Shown here: positions 1 through 9,287 of the stretch, piece after piece | How positions within the stretch are numbered: the first letter of the stretch is position 1 | Layout of the letters: every line of letters starts with the position of its first letter | Origin: Bradyrhizobium australiense | GTDB taxonomy: Bacteria > Pseudomonadota > Alphaproteobacteria > Rhizobiales > Xanthobacteraceae | Length of the DNA: 34,288 nucleotides | Assembly (NCBI RefSeq): GCF_013114825.1 | Contig: NZ_JAAVLX010000019.1 | Span: 1-34,288, forward strand | Direction of reading: 5' to 3' | Made by a program: the position numbers and the translations under genes | Notes under the pieces: model-generated | Seen by the model: only the letters and a program-made list of their open reading frames with translations | Database searches by the model: none | What the model was told of the DNA's origin: nothing

Positions 1-2
1 TG

Positions 3-143
3 GCCGTGCTGCAGGGATTACGCGCTCAGGGCTACGGCGCGGGCGAGACGCTCGCGCGCTGGGAACAGCGGCTACGCGACCTCGCTTCCCCAGCTCACCA
101 AGGGCTCCGGCCCGCTGCGGATGACGCGACAGATACCGTCTGA
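3..143 (+). pseudogene. L-carnitine dehydrogenase, C-terminal end (partial)
   Basis: An open frame enters from the left edge and ends at TGA 141-143, giving 46 residues. The stretch LRAQGYGAGETLARWEQRL resembles the C-terminal end of L-carnitine 3-dehydrogenases, which oxidise carnitine to 3-dehydrocarnitine. In several rhizobia this enzyme is fused to a betainyl-CoA thioesterase domain. Here the thioesterase follows at once in a different frame, so I infer an ancestral fusion broken by a frameshift near 85-110. The bulk of the enzyme lies outside the window, so the assignment rests on a short tail. Confidence 0.5.
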
Positions 144-492
144 CTGGATCGACTACAATGGCCACGTCACCGAAAGCCGCAACCTCCATCTCTTCAGAAA
201 GACCCCTGCTCCGTTACATCGGCCTCGACGGCGAGTACCTCTCAAACAGCGGCAGTTACCGCACGGTCGAGACGCACCTGTTCCACCTCCGAGCCCTGCA
301 TGCCTGCGATCGCGTCCAGGTGCTTACGCAGGCCCTGGGCGCTGACGACACGCGTCTTCATCTCTTCCATGTGCTCACATGTGAGCGTGACGACGGGGCG
401 GTGGCCACAGGTGAGCAGATCCTGTTCACGATGCCCACAGTAGACGCGGCGGACCCGCGCAGGAAAGCGTACGCGGCGCGCGCTGCAGCTAG
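91..492 (+). pseudogene. betainyl-CoA thioesterase-like (hot-dog) domain, frameshifted and truncated
   Basis: The protein reads IPSDWIDYNGHVTESR from the frame containing ATG 121. It then switches frame at about 200-215 and continues as LLRYIGLDGEYL, then GSYRTVETHLFHL, GADDTRLHLFH and ATGEQILF. These are hallmarks of the 4-hydroxybenzoyl-CoA-type thioesterase domain attached to, or encoded next to, carnitine dehydrogenase. It would hydrolyse betainyl-CoA to glycine betaine. The gene is non-functional as it stands: one frame change separates it from the dehydrogenase, one lies inside it, and its 3' end is cut by an IS701-type remnant at a CTAG site (489-492). A second scrap of the same domain lies near 22.84 kb. 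Confidence 0.65.
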
Positions 493-788
493 CATTACAG
501 TTGCATTTTTGACTTGAAGTGAGCGCGTTGGGCGGCCGCCTGGTGAGCTCTGCGCCAGAAAGACCATGCGATGATGTGCGCGGGTTGAATACGCTTTCGA
601 GTGAGTCTGATAGCGATGCGTCGGACTTCCTGGATTGACCAACGGATCAATGACGCCGTGGCGATGTATCGGTTTTTGCCGGAGTTCGGCGTTTCTTTTT
701 TTGGGCGGCGGATTGGCGCGATGTCGGATCGCGGCCATCATGAAGGCGAGCATCACCAGGGAGACGTGGCGATGCCACCCATGCCAGG
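493..788 (-). mobile_element. IS701-type element, one-end remnant
   Basis: This is an inverted copy of the right end of the element at 7851-9273. It begins with the terminal sequence CATTACAGTTGCATTTTT beside a CTAG target and matches until about 788, where the similarity stops abruptly. It encodes only the last part of the transposase, on the minus strand. A 3-base deletion relative to the fuller copy is visible near 740. The rest of the element is gone. Confidence 0.85.
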
Positions 789-1654
789 GCTTCGGGTCTG
801 TGCGCGCGCAGTGCCTGTGCGCAAGCGTCGCCATGGTGTGATCGTGGGCATCAATATCGAAGATAAATGCGGCCGCGGCAGTACCGCTGAGGTGGCGCAC
901 ACATTTTATGGTGATCTTTCAGCGATGCCGGGTTCCGGTCGTGCTTTTACGAAACATAGTAACGCGCTAGGATTTGACGTTTGCGATAGCGAAACATCGA
1001 TGCCTTACCACAGGTCTGATAGTGAACGGATGGACCTCTGCTTCGATAACCCTCCTGCGTGACCGAGGGGCGAAGCCAGCGTGATTGTCAATCTCCGTGA
1101 CCTCAAGTCGGTCTACGAACGAATGGCCCGCAGCTTTATCGCCCGGTATCTAGCCAACGTCCCGATGGCTAGACGTCGGAATCATAGGAAGTGCCCTCAT
1201 TTTGCAGAATTTCTCCAAAATGAGACCGCCTTTTGCAACCTTTGTGCGTTGACACGCTTTATGTCTTTTCTCTGTCCAGGGCTATTTGATCTAAATCCTG
1301 CTCGCGGCGGAGACTTGGTAGGGATGCTTCCGGAGTCCGAAATGGGGAAGGAGCCGCACGCTTGTGCTTTCGTCGGCCATCATGCGGATGGTCGTGGTCG
1401 CAGATCTTGCCTTTGCTATGGCAATAAAGATCCAGCCGATCGAGATTGTGCGCAAGGCGGTTGTTGGCGACGTTGTGCTGAACATGTTCTCGCCCGCGGG
1501 GCGCTGTTTGCGTTTGGGAGAGATGGCGGGCGCGGTGCTCGGCGCTACGTCCACCATCACGGGCTAGGCCAAATCTCAATCGGGGCCCGTGCTTCCGGGC
1601 TCGCGCGTGACGATCTCGCTCGTTCGCAACTGAAGTCGCTCACAGGAAAAGCCG
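789..1654. other. intergenic stretch without a recognisable intact gene
   Basis: About 870 bases separate the IS remnant from the pim operon. Two plus-strand open frames are present, at 1081-1695 and 1364-1567. The second translates to a 67-residue peptide containing IEIVRKAVVGDVVLNMFSP, which has the look of a protein fragment, but I do not recognise the family. No convincing promoter or terminator was seen, and the 1081-1695 frame overlaps the start of pimC. Confidence 0.4.
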
Positions 1655-2857
1655 ATGGATCTCGCCTTTACAAACGAAGAGCACGCGTTCCGTGAAGAGG
1701 TGCGCCAGTTCTTGCGCGATCGCGTGCCGCCGGAGATGCATCGCAAGCTGATCGAAAGCCGAAATCTGTCCAGAGACGAGATGGTCGCCTGGGCGCGCAT
1801 CCTCAACAAGAAGGGCTGGGCTGTCCCGCACTGGCCCAAGGAGCATGGCGGAGCGGGGTGGACCCCTGTGCAACACTACATTTTCGGTGAGGAGCTGCAG
1901 ATGTATCCAGTGCGAGACCTGCCCGACTTCGGCACATCTTTGGTCGGCCCGGTGATTTACACCTTCGGCAATGAAGCACAGAAGAAATACTTTCTGCCAC
2001 GCATTGCAAACGCCGAGGATTGGTGGTGCCAGGGCTTCTCAGAGCCCGGTGCAGGCTCGGATCTCGCTTCACTCCAAACGCGGGCTGTGCGGGATGGCGA
2101 CCACTACGTCGTCAATGGCCAGAAGATCTGGACGACGCTTGCGCAGTACGCCGACTGGATCTTCTGCCTGGTCAGAACCAATCCCGGCGTGAAGAAGCAG
2201 CTGGGCATCTCCTTCCTCCTGATCGACATGAAATCGCCTGGTATCACCGTGCGTCCGATCCAGCTGATCGACGGCGGCTATGAAGTAAACGAAATCTTCT
2301 TTGACGACGTGCGCGTTCCCGCCGAGAACCTCGTCGGCGAGGAGGACAAGGGCTGGGACTATGCCAAATTTCTCCTTGGCAACGAGCGGTTCAGCATCGC
2401 CAGCGTTGGCACTTCCAAGGAGCGCATCCTGCGCGTCAAGGAGCTTGCCGCGAAGTGCCGTGTCGGTGAAGAGCGGCTGATCGATCGGGCCACCTTCCGC
2501 GAGAAGGTCGCCGCAGTTGAAATTCAGCTGAAGGCACTGGAGGTGACGCAGCTTCGCGTTGTCACCAACGCATCGAAGGAGCAGAAGGGTAGGCAGGACC
2601 CTGCAAGCGCCATCCTCAAACTCAAGGGCTCGGAAATCCAGCAAGCAACAGCGGACCTTCTGCTCGAAGTGGTCGGCCCCTACACGCTGCCCTATGTGTC
2701 GGAAGAGGATCTCGAGAGCGGTAACGAGCCGCCGATCGGTCCTGATTGGGCCGCAGCTATCGCTCCTGCATATTTCAACGCCCGAAAGGTGTCCATCTAT
2801 GGGGGCTCCGACGAAATCCAGAAGAACATCATCGCCAAGGCGATCCTCGGCCTCTGA
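1655..2857 (+). CDS. pimC: acyl-CoA dehydrogenase, pimeloyl-CoA dehydrogenase large subunit type
   Basis: This 400-residue protein is a flavin-dependent acyl-CoA dehydrogenase that introduces the 2,3 double bond in an acyl-CoA, the first step of beta-oxidation. The N-terminal helical domain starts MDLAFTNEEHAFREEV. The FAD/substrate signature WWCQGFSEPGAGSDLASL is at residues 123-140, and the C-terminal domain ends with YGGSDEIQKNIIAKAILGL. The overall sequence is close to what I recall of PimC of the pimeloyl-CoA pathway, and the next gene matches PimD, its usual partner. ATG 1655 is preceded by AGGAAAA. Length is normal and no defects are visible. It heads a four-gene operon. The exact chain length of the substrate is inferred, not shown. 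Confidence 0.82.
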   Translation: MDLAFTNEEHAFREEVRQFLRDRVPPEMHRKLIESRNLSRDEMVAWARILNKKGWAVPHWPKEHGGAGWTPVQHYIFGEELQMYPVRDLPDFGTSLVGPVIYTFGNEAQKKYFLPRIANAEDWWCQGFSEPGAGSDLASLQTRAVRDGDHYVVNGQKIWTTLAQYADWIFCLVRTNPGVKKQLGISFLLIDMKSPGITVRPIQLIDGGYEVNEIFFDDVRVPAENLVGEEDKGWDYAKFLLGNERFSIASVGTSKERILRVKELAAKCRVGEERLIDRATFREKVAAVEIQLKALEVTQLRVVTNASKEQKGRQDPASAILKLKGSEIQQATADLLLEVVGPYTLPYVSEEDLESGNEPPIGPDWAAAIAPAYFNARKVSIYGGSDEIQKNIIAKAILGL

Positions 2858-2925
2858 CGTTTCGCGGACCGATTAGCCTGGCGCCGCAAGGACTGTCTGG
2901 AAGGGCGCTTTAGGAGACTCACACA

Positions 2926-4106
2926 GTGGACTTTGATCTTTCCGAGGAGCAGCGGCTCCTCAAGGATAGCGTTGAGCGGCTGATACTCGAAAGATACGGC
3001 TTCGATCATCGCCGCAAGTACCAGACCGAGGAGGCGGGCTTCAGCGAGGCGATGTGGGCACGCTATGCCGAACTCGGGCTTCTGGGACTGCCGTTTTCCC
3101 AGGCACATGGCGGCTTCGGCGGCGGCGCGGTAGAGACGATGATCGTCATGGAGGCCTTCGGCCAGGCGCTGATCCTTGAGCCCTACTTCGCGACCGTAGT
3201 GCTCGCTCGAGGCATTCTGCGGCATCGGGCCAGCGAAGCGCAGAAGGCCGAGCTGATCCCGCCGATCGCGGAAGGTCGGATGAAGCTCGCCTTCGCGTAT
3301 GCTGAACCACAGTCGCGCTACGACCTCTTCGACGTTCAGACGGGGGCGGAGAAGGACGGCGATGGATGGATGCTGAGCGGCACCAAGGGGCTCGTCCTGC
3401 ACGGCGAGGCAGCCGACAGGATCGTCGTATCAGCGCGAACGGCCGGAGGTTCGCGCGACAACAACGGGATTGGCCTCTTCCTGGTCGCCGGGGATGCGCC
3501 GGGTCTCAGGCGCCGCGGCTACCCGACACAGGATGGTCTGCGCGCGGCCGAAATCACACTCGAGAATGTACGGGTTGAACCAGCCGATGTCATTGGGGAT
3601 CCTGCGGGCGCGTTGCCAATTATCTTCCGCGTTGCGGACGAGGCGGCCGGAGCGCTTTGCGCGGAAGCGGTCGGCTGCTTCGCTGAAATGCACTCGATCA
3701 CGCTCAAGTATCTGAAGACGCGCGAGCAGTTCGGCACGATCATCGGCTCCTTCCAGGTGCTCCAGCACCGGGCGGTCGACATGTTCGTCGAACTGGAGCA
3801 GTCGCGCTCCATGGCAATGTACGTCACGATGATGGCAGGCGAAGGCAATACGACCGAGCGCGAGCGGGCGATCTCGGCGGCGAAGGCCCAGATCGGCCAG
3901 TCGGCGAAGGCGAGATCGGCCAGCAGTCGATCCAGCTCCATGGTGGCGTCGGCATGACGATGGAATACAGGGTCGGCCACTATTTCAAGCACGTGACCAT
4001 GATCGACGTCTTGTTCAAGAACGCCGATCATCACCTCCGGCGGGTCGCCTCGCTCGGAGGACTCATCAGCAAGGACGCGAATAGCATGCAAAGTCGAATG
4101 GTGTAG
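2926..4106 (+). pseudogene. pimD: acyl-CoA dehydrogenase, pimeloyl-CoA dehydrogenase small subunit type, 3' frameshift
   Basis: The gene starts at GTG 2926 after the ribosome-binding site TAGGAG, and the protein begins MDFDLSEEQRLLKDSVERL. It follows the PimD pattern: AYAEPQSRYDLFDVQT near residue 125 in place of the canonical signature, and REQFGTIIGSFQVLQHRA in the C-terminal domain. At 3913-3914 the frame shifts. The original frame ends at 3957 with a nonsense tail. The shifted frame continues perfectly as IGQQSIQLHGGVGMTMEYRV through to TAG 4104-4106, one base before the pimF start. This lost tail normally completes the flavin-binding C-terminal domain, so the enzyme is probably inactive unless the shift is a sequencing error or is bypassed. 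The reconstructed length (about 393 residues) is normal. Confidence 0.85.
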
Positions 4107-4107
4107 C

Positions 4108-6192
4108 ATGGATACAGTAGTCAAACTTGAACGTCATGATGTCATCGCCGTTGTCACAATCAACAACCCTCCCGTGAATGCGCTGAGTGCTGCGGTGCGT
4201 GGCGGCATCCTGGCAAGCGTGAACGCTGCGATCGCGGATCCGGAGGTGAAGGCGATCGTTCTGACCTGCGCCGGCCGCACCTTCATTGCGGGGGCGGATA
4301 TCACTGAATTTGGCAAACCGCCAGAGCCGCCGGGGTGGGACGAGTTGCTGGCAGTACTGGAAAACTCGCCAAAGCCCGTTGTCGCTGCGATCCACGGCCA
4401 CGCTCTCGGCGGAGGGCTGGAGCTGGCGTTGGTCTGCCATTTTCGAGTGGCAACGAAGGACGCCAGGCTCGGCCTGCCCGAGGTCAAGCTGGGCCTTCTG
4501 CCCGGCGGCGGCGGCACACAGCGCTTGCCGCGCATCGTGGGCGTCGAGAAGGCGCTCGATATCGTCACTTCGGGCCAGCACGCGCCGGCCAAGGAGGCTT
4601 TGGAGGTGGGCCTGGTGGACGAGCTTGCGCCGGAGGGCCAGCTTAACGAGGCCGCCGTCGCTTTCGCCCGCAAGATCCTCGCCGAAAAAAAGCCGCTGGT
4701 GAAGGTTCGCGAGAACAACACTAAGCTGGAGGTCGCCAAGGGGCACCCGGAGATCTTCGAGAACTTTCGCAAGGCCAACGCGCGTAAGTTTCGCGGCTTC
4801 CTGGCTCCCGAGAAGAACATCCGTTGCATCGAGACGGCGGTGACCTCCGCCACCTTCGAGGAGGGCCTGGCGGTCGAGCGCAAGCTCTTCATGGAGTTGA
4901 TGGCCGGACCGCAATCGGCGGCGCAGCGCTACTACTTCTTCGCCGAGCGCCAAGCGCAGAAGATCCCGGACGTGCCGGACGACACCCCCACCCACGCAGT
5001 CAAGAAAGTGGGCATCTTGGGCGCTGGCACCATGGGCGGCGGCATCGCTATGAACTTCGCCAGCGCGGGCATCCCGGTAACGATCGTCGAGATCAAGGGA
5101 GAGGCGCTCGACCGCGGCCTGAAGGTCATCAGGTCGAACTATGACCGGACGGCCTCGCGCGGCGGCTTGACGCCCGAACAGGTGAATCAGCGAATGGGTC
5201 TGTTGAACGGCTCGCTCACCATGGAGGACTTCGCCGAATGCGACCTGGTTATCGAGGCGGTGTTCGAGCGCATGGAAATCAAGAAGCAGGTGTTCGCCGA
5301 CCTCGACCGGATCTGCAAGCCAGGCGCGATCCTAGCCACCAACACTTCGGAGTTGAACGTCAACGAGATCGCCTCGGTTACCAGACGGCCGGAGGACGTG
5401 ATCGGCCTGCACTTCTTCTCGCCGGCCAATGTGATGAAGCTGCTGGAAGTGATCCGCGGTGAGAAGACCGCCAAGGACGTTATCGCAACCTGCATGAAGT
5501 TGGCCAAGACGATTGGAAAAGTAGCGGTGCTGGCTGGCGTCTGCCATGGCTTCATTGGAAATCGTATGCTGAACCAGCGCGAGCGCGAAGCAAATAAGTT
5601 GGTCCTGGAGGGTGCGATCCCTTGGGACGTGGACCGGGTGCTCTATGATTTCGGCTTCCCGATGGGTCCCTTCCGGATGAACGACCTGGCAGGATTAGAC
5701 CTCGGGTGGGTGATGGAGGAGTCGAGGAGCTCTACCTTACGTGAGGTGCTTTGCGAGATGGGACGTTTGGGCCAAAAGTCCGGCGCCGGCTATTACGACT
5801 ACGACGAAAATCGCAACGCTAAGCCCTCACCGGTCACAGACAAGATAATCAACGACTTTATCGCCAAATCAGGCAAGAGCCCGCGCAAGATCTCTGATGG
5901 GGAGATTCTAGAGCGATGCATTTACCCGATGATCAACGAAGGCGCGAAGATCCTAGAGGAAGGCAAGGCGATCCGGGCTTCCGACATCGACGTGGTCTGG
6001 GTGAACGGCTACGGCTGGCCGGTCTATCGCGGTGGCCCGATGTATTGGGCGGACCAGATCGGCCTGGATAAGGTCCTGGCCAAGATGAAGGAGTTCCACG
6101 CCACCCTGGGCGACGACTTCAAGCCGGCCGCCCTGCTGGAGAAGCTGGTCGCGGAAGGCAAGAAATTCGCCGACTTCGAGCAACCGGCGTAG
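4108..6192 (+). CDS. pimF: bifunctional enoyl-CoA hydratase / 3-hydroxyacyl-CoA dehydrogenase
   Basis: This 694-residue fusion enzyme carries out the second and third steps of beta-oxidation: hydration of enoyl-CoA, then NAD-dependent oxidation of 3-hydroxyacyl-CoA. The crotonase domain comprises residues 1-190. It has the CoA-pocket motif AGRTFIAGADITEF, GHALGGGLELAL with Glu105, and LPEVKLGLLPGGGGTQRL with Glu125; both catalytic glutamates are present. The dehydrogenase domain starts near residue 298 with the dinucleotide motif GAGTMG (305-310). The catalytic histidine is His435 in GLHFFSP, followed by the C-terminal HAD domains. ATG 4108 lies one base after the reconstructed stop of pimD, indicating translational coupling. 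Length and motifs fit PimF; FadJ/FadB-type activity on other acyl-CoAs is possible. Confidence 0.87.
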   Translation: MDTVVKLERHDVIAVVTINNPPVNALSAAVRGGILASVNAAIADPEVKAIVLTCAGRTFIAGADITEFGKPPEPPGWDELLAVLENSPKPVVAAIHGHALGGGLELALVCHFRVATKDARLGLPEVKLGLLPGGGGTQRLPRIVGVEKALDIVTSGQHAPAKEALEVGLVDELAPEGQLNEAAVAFARKILAEKKPLVKVRENNTKLEVAKGHPEIFENFRKANARKFRGFLAPEKNIRCIETAVTSATFEEGLAVERKLFMELMAGPQSAAQRYYFFAERQAQKIPDVPDDTPTHAVKKVGILGAGTMGGGIAMNFASAGIPVTIVEIKGEALDRGLKVIRSNYDRTASRGGLTPEQVNQRMGLLNGSLTMEDFAECDLVIEAVFERMEIKKQVFADLDRICKPGAILATNTSELNVNEIASVTRRPEDVIGLHFFSPANVMKLLEVIRGEKTAKDVIATCMKLAKTIGKVAVLAGVCHGFIGNRMLNQREREANKLVLEGAIPWDVDRVLYDFGFPMGPFRMNDLAGLDLGWVMEESRSSTLREVLCEMGRLGQKSGAGYYDYDENRNAKPSPVTDKIINDFIAKSGKSPRKISDGEILERCIYPMINEGAKILEEGKAIRASDIDVVWVNGYGWPVYRGGPMYWADQIGLDKVLAKMKEFHATLGDDFKPAALLEKLVAEGKKFADFEQPA

Positions 6193-6220
6193 TCCCCTTA
6201 ATGGGGGCGAGCGAGCGCGA

Positions 6221-6251
6221 CGGGTGGGGGAGAGGCGATCATTCCCACCCG
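6221..6251 (+). other. 8-bp stem-loop between pimF and pimB
   Basis: CGGGTGGG (6221-6228) pairs perfectly with CCCACCCG (6244-6251) around a 15-base loop. The following bases are only moderately T-rich, so this may be a weak terminator, an attenuator or an mRNA-stability element inside the operon. Confidence 0.4.
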
Positions 6252-6337
6252 CCGTGTCTTGTTCTCTCACGTCCCGCCCTGGCCGCGACGCGGCCTGTCC
6301 TTCCCCATCACGGGAGGCAAATGAAAGGACCCCTAAC

Positions 6338-7543
6338 ATGCGTGAAGCTGTCATCGTCGCCGCCAAGCGGACTCCCATCGGCAAGGCCTATCGCGGTGCC
6401 TTCAACAATACCTACGGCGCGACGCTCGGCGCCGAGTCGATCCGCGCCGTCGTGGCGCAGGCCGGCGTCGATCCCAGAGAGATCGACGACGTCGTCATGG
6501 GCGCCGCGATGCAGCAGGGCACGACCGGCGACAACATCGCCCGCCAAGCTGCCCTGCGCGCCGGCCTGCCGAACACCGTCTCGGGCATGACCATCGACCG
6601 GGGGTGCAGCTCGGGCCTCATGGCCGTGGCCACCGCCGCCATGTACATCGTCAATGACGGCGCGCCGATCGCGGTCGGCGCTGGCATTGAATCGATCAGC
6701 CTGGTGCAGAACGACAAGATGAACCGCTTCATGGCTTTCGATCCGTGGCTCAACGAGCATGTGCCGGAGCTGTGGACCTCGATGCTCGAGACCGCCGAAA
6801 TCGTGGCCGAGCGCTATGGCATCAGCCGCGAGGCGCAGGACGAGTACGCCCTGCAATCCCAGCAGCGAACCGCCCAGGCGCAGTCAGAGGGCCGCTTCGC
6901 GAACGAAATCACGCGGGTGAGGACGGTGATGAAGGTCGTGGTCAACAAGGAGACCGGCGAGACAGCCGACAAGGAGGTCACCATCGCCGCAGACGAGGGC
7001 ACCCGGCCGCAGACCACACTGGAGGACCTCAGGAAGCTGGCCCCGGTGTTCAAGGGCGGCCGCTATGTGAAGGAAGGCAAGTACGTCACCGCCGGCAACG
7101 CCAGCCAGCTGTCGGACGGCGCCGCCGCGGTGCTCCTGATGGAGCGCCAGGAGGTCGAGAAGCGCGGCCTAGAGGCGCTGGGGGCCTATCGCGGCATGGC
7201 GGTGGCCGGCTGCGGGCCGGAGGAGATGGGCATCGGCCCGGTCTTCGCGATCCAGAAGCTGCTCGAGCGCAATGGGCTCAAGATCGACGACATCGAGATC
7301 TGGGAACTCAACGAGGCCTTCGCGAGCCAAGTGCTGTACTGTCGCGACAAGCTGGGGATCCCGAACGAGAAGCTGAACGTCTCTGGCGGCTCGATCTCCA
7401 TCGGCCATCCGTACGGCATGACCGGCGCCCGCTGCACCGCGCACCTGATGTACGAGGGCAAGCGCCGCGGCGCGAAGTACGGCGTCGTTACTATGTGCGT
7501 CGGCGGCGGCATGGGCGCCGCCGCCCTGTTCGAAATCTTCTGA
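6338..7543 (+). CDS. pimB: acetyl-CoA acyltransferase (beta-ketothiolase)
   Basis: This 401-residue thiolase cleaves 3-ketoacyl-CoA with CoA to give acetyl-CoA and a shortened acyl-CoA, the last step of the cycle built by the preceding genes. The N-terminus MREAVIVAAKRTPIGKAYRG is typical. The nucleophile is Cys90 in DRGCSSGLMA, the catalytic His is His357 in ISIGHPYGMTGAR, and the second catalytic Cys is Cys387 in TMCVGGGMG. I chose ATG 6338 because thiolase homology starts exactly there. Longer in-frame extension upstream is possible but shows no family resemblance. The sequence is close to PimB-type thiolases. All catalytic residues are present. Confidence 0.87.
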   Translation: MREAVIVAAKRTPIGKAYRGAFNNTYGATLGAESIRAVVAQAGVDPREIDDVVMGAAMQQGTTGDNIARQAALRAGLPNTVSGMTIDRGCSSGLMAVATAAMYIVNDGAPIAVGAGIESISLVQNDKMNRFMAFDPWLNEHVPELWTSMLETAEIVAERYGISREAQDEYALQSQQRTAQAQSEGRFANEITRVRTVMKVVVNKETGETADKEVTIAADEGTRPQTTLEDLRKLAPVFKGGRYVKEGKYVTAGNASQLSDGAAAVLLMERQEVEKRGLEALGAYRGMAVAGCGPEEMGIGPVFAIQKLLERNGLKIDDIEIWELNEAFASQVLYCRDKLGIPNEKLNVSGGSISIGHPYGMTGARCTAHLMYEGKRRGAKYGVVTMCVGGGMGAAALFEIF

Positions 7544-7565
7544 GGACCTGACGACCTTTGGTGAG

Positions 7566-7589
7566 GGGCCGGCTTGGAGGGAGCGGCCC
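7566..7589 (+). terminator. possible terminator hairpin after pimB
   Basis: GGGCCG (7566-7571) pairs with CGGCCC (7584-7589) and is followed by the moderately T-rich GTCTCTGTTCC. It sits about 20 bases past the pimB stop, where the operon would be expected to end. The stem is short and there is no true T-run. Confidence 0.35.
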
Positions 7590-7757
7590 GTCTCTGTTCC
7601 GCGAATTCACGTGCGTCGGACCGAGGCAGGCGGATACTCGGGCGTCTCAAGTCCTGCGGAGCCAATATGAACCTGTGTTCCTGATCGGCTCTGCTTCGAG
7701 CGTGAGCATTAGGCTCCGATCGCCGCGTCATGGAGGAAGCTCCGCTTCCTCCACTTG

Positions 7758-7845
7758 GCGAGTTGACACCGTACCGGGCGGCTAGCTCGTTGAGTGGAGC
7801 TTTCGATCGCTCTACCGCAGCTCGGAGGGCGCGCGTGGTCGTGGC
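7758..7845 (-). pseudogene. transposase N-terminal helix-turn-helix fragment (IS481-like)
   Basis: The minus strand reads ATTTRALRAAVERSKAPLNE followed by LAARYGVN. This is the pattern of the N-terminal helix-turn-helix of IS481/IS3-like transposases, where RRYGIN-type residues precede the recognition helix. Nothing recognisable follows it, and its other side is cut by the IS701-type element starting at 7851. It is a short remnant older than that insertion. Confidence 0.5.
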
Positions 7846-7850
7846 CCTGG

Positions 7851-9273
7851 CATTACAGTTGCATTTCTTGTGAGAATCCATGGACAACCATGATTCGGAG
7901 GTCGTGGACGCAAGTAGCGTCGGTTGAGGAGACGCTTGCGTTGTGGGCGGCGTCGCTTCGAGAAATCAAGAAACGGATACGTCCGTTGTTCACGCAAGAG
8001 CGTGTTGCGACGAATGCAGGCATGTTCCTGGAGGGTCTCCTCGGAGATGAGCAGCGCAAGACCGGTTGGATGCGTGCGTAGGCGCCTGGCGATCCTGGCC
8101 CATGGCGGCAGCAGGCAATTCTGGGGCGTGGAGATTGGGATGCTGATGCCCTGCGCGATATCGTGCGCGGCTATGTCATCGAGCATTTGGGGGATAACGA
8201 TGCGGTGCTGGTGATCGACGAGACCGGTTTTCTCAAACAAGGCAAAGCGTCATGCGGCGTGGCGCGGCAATACACTGGTTCGGCAGGGAAGATTACGAAC
8301 TGCCAGATCGGAGTCTTCGCTCCTACGTTTCGCGTCATGGTCATGCGTTTCATCGATCGCGCGTTGTATCTTCCGAAGGAATGGAGGACCGACGATCCGA
8401 ATCGTCTGGAAGCTGCATATGTGCCCGCTGATGTCGGCTTTGCGACTAAACCAAAACTTGCGACGAGAATGATCGCACGCGCGATAGCCGCGTTTGTACC
8501 ATTCAAGTGGGTTGCCGGTGATACGGTCTACGGTGTTGGCGATATCGAACAGCAACTGCGTCGGGCAGGTAAGGCTACGTGCTCGGGGTCAGCAGTGCTC
8601 ATGTATTTCGATCCTGGGTCAAGCGATCGCCGGTCTCTGGACGGCTGCAGACATCGCCCGGACGCGGCGCTCATCCGACTGGAAGCGCCTATCGGCGGGA
8701 GCCGGCACCAAAGGACCGCGGCTGCACGATTGGTGTTATCTCGAATTGGCCGATCTCGAGGCCGAGCAATTCAACCATGCCAATGATGGTTTGTGGACGC
8801 GCGGCCTACTGATCCTCGTCGCATCGCCGACGATGACCTCGCCTTCTTCACCACCTGGTGCCCCGCGGGAACATCCATTGAAACGCTGGTCGCGGTCGAA
8901 GGCCATCGGTGGGCGATCGAAGACAGTTTTGAGACCGCCAAAAACGAGTTCGGGCTCGATCACAACGAGAGCAGATCCTGGCATGGGTGGCATCGCCACG
9001 TCTCCCTGGTGATGCTCGCCTTCGCCATGATGGCCGCGATCCGACATCGCGCCAATCCGCCGCCCAAAAAAACGAAACGCCGAACTCCGGCAAAAACCGA
9101 TACATCGCCACGGCGTCATTGATCCGTTGGTCAATCCAGGAAGTCCGACGCATCGCTATCAGACTCACTCGAAAGCGTATTCAACCCGCGCACATCGCAT
9201 GGTCTTTCTGGCGCAGAGCTCACCAGGCGGCCGCCCAACGCGCTCACTTCAAGTCAAAAATGCAACTGTAATG
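7851..9273 (+). mobile_element. IS701-type insertion sequence, full length but decayed
   Basis: The element is 1423 bp. Both ends carry the inverted terminal sequence CATTACAGTTGCATTT (left at 7851, right as its complement ending 9273). CTAG follows the right end and CTGG precedes the left, consistent with the YTAR 4-bp target duplication of the IS701 family with one later mutation. The single transposase gene has several frameshifts, so the element is not autonomous. A partial inverted copy lies at 493-788. Confidence 0.88.
7890..9271 (+). pseudogene. IS701-family transposase, multiply frameshifted
   Basis: The reconstructed protein begins at ATG 7890 (MIRRSWTQVASVEETL) and runs through KKRIRPLFTQERVA and a premature stop at about 8081. 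In the second frame it has the DDE-type motifs VLVIDETGFLKQGK and WVAGDTVYGVGDIEQ. Further frame changes occur near 8575 and 8815 before HRWAIEDSFETAKNEFGLDH and HGWHRHVSLVMLAFAMMAAI. The stop TAA at 9269-9271 lies inside the right terminal repeat. The three acidic catalytic regions are still readable, but no single frame encodes them all. Confidence 0.85.
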
Positions 9274-9287
9274 CTAGGGTCTGTACC

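Noticed and set aside
4066..4995. 309-codon minus-strand open frame
   Set aside because: It is antisense to the pimF crotonase domain with no recognisable motif.
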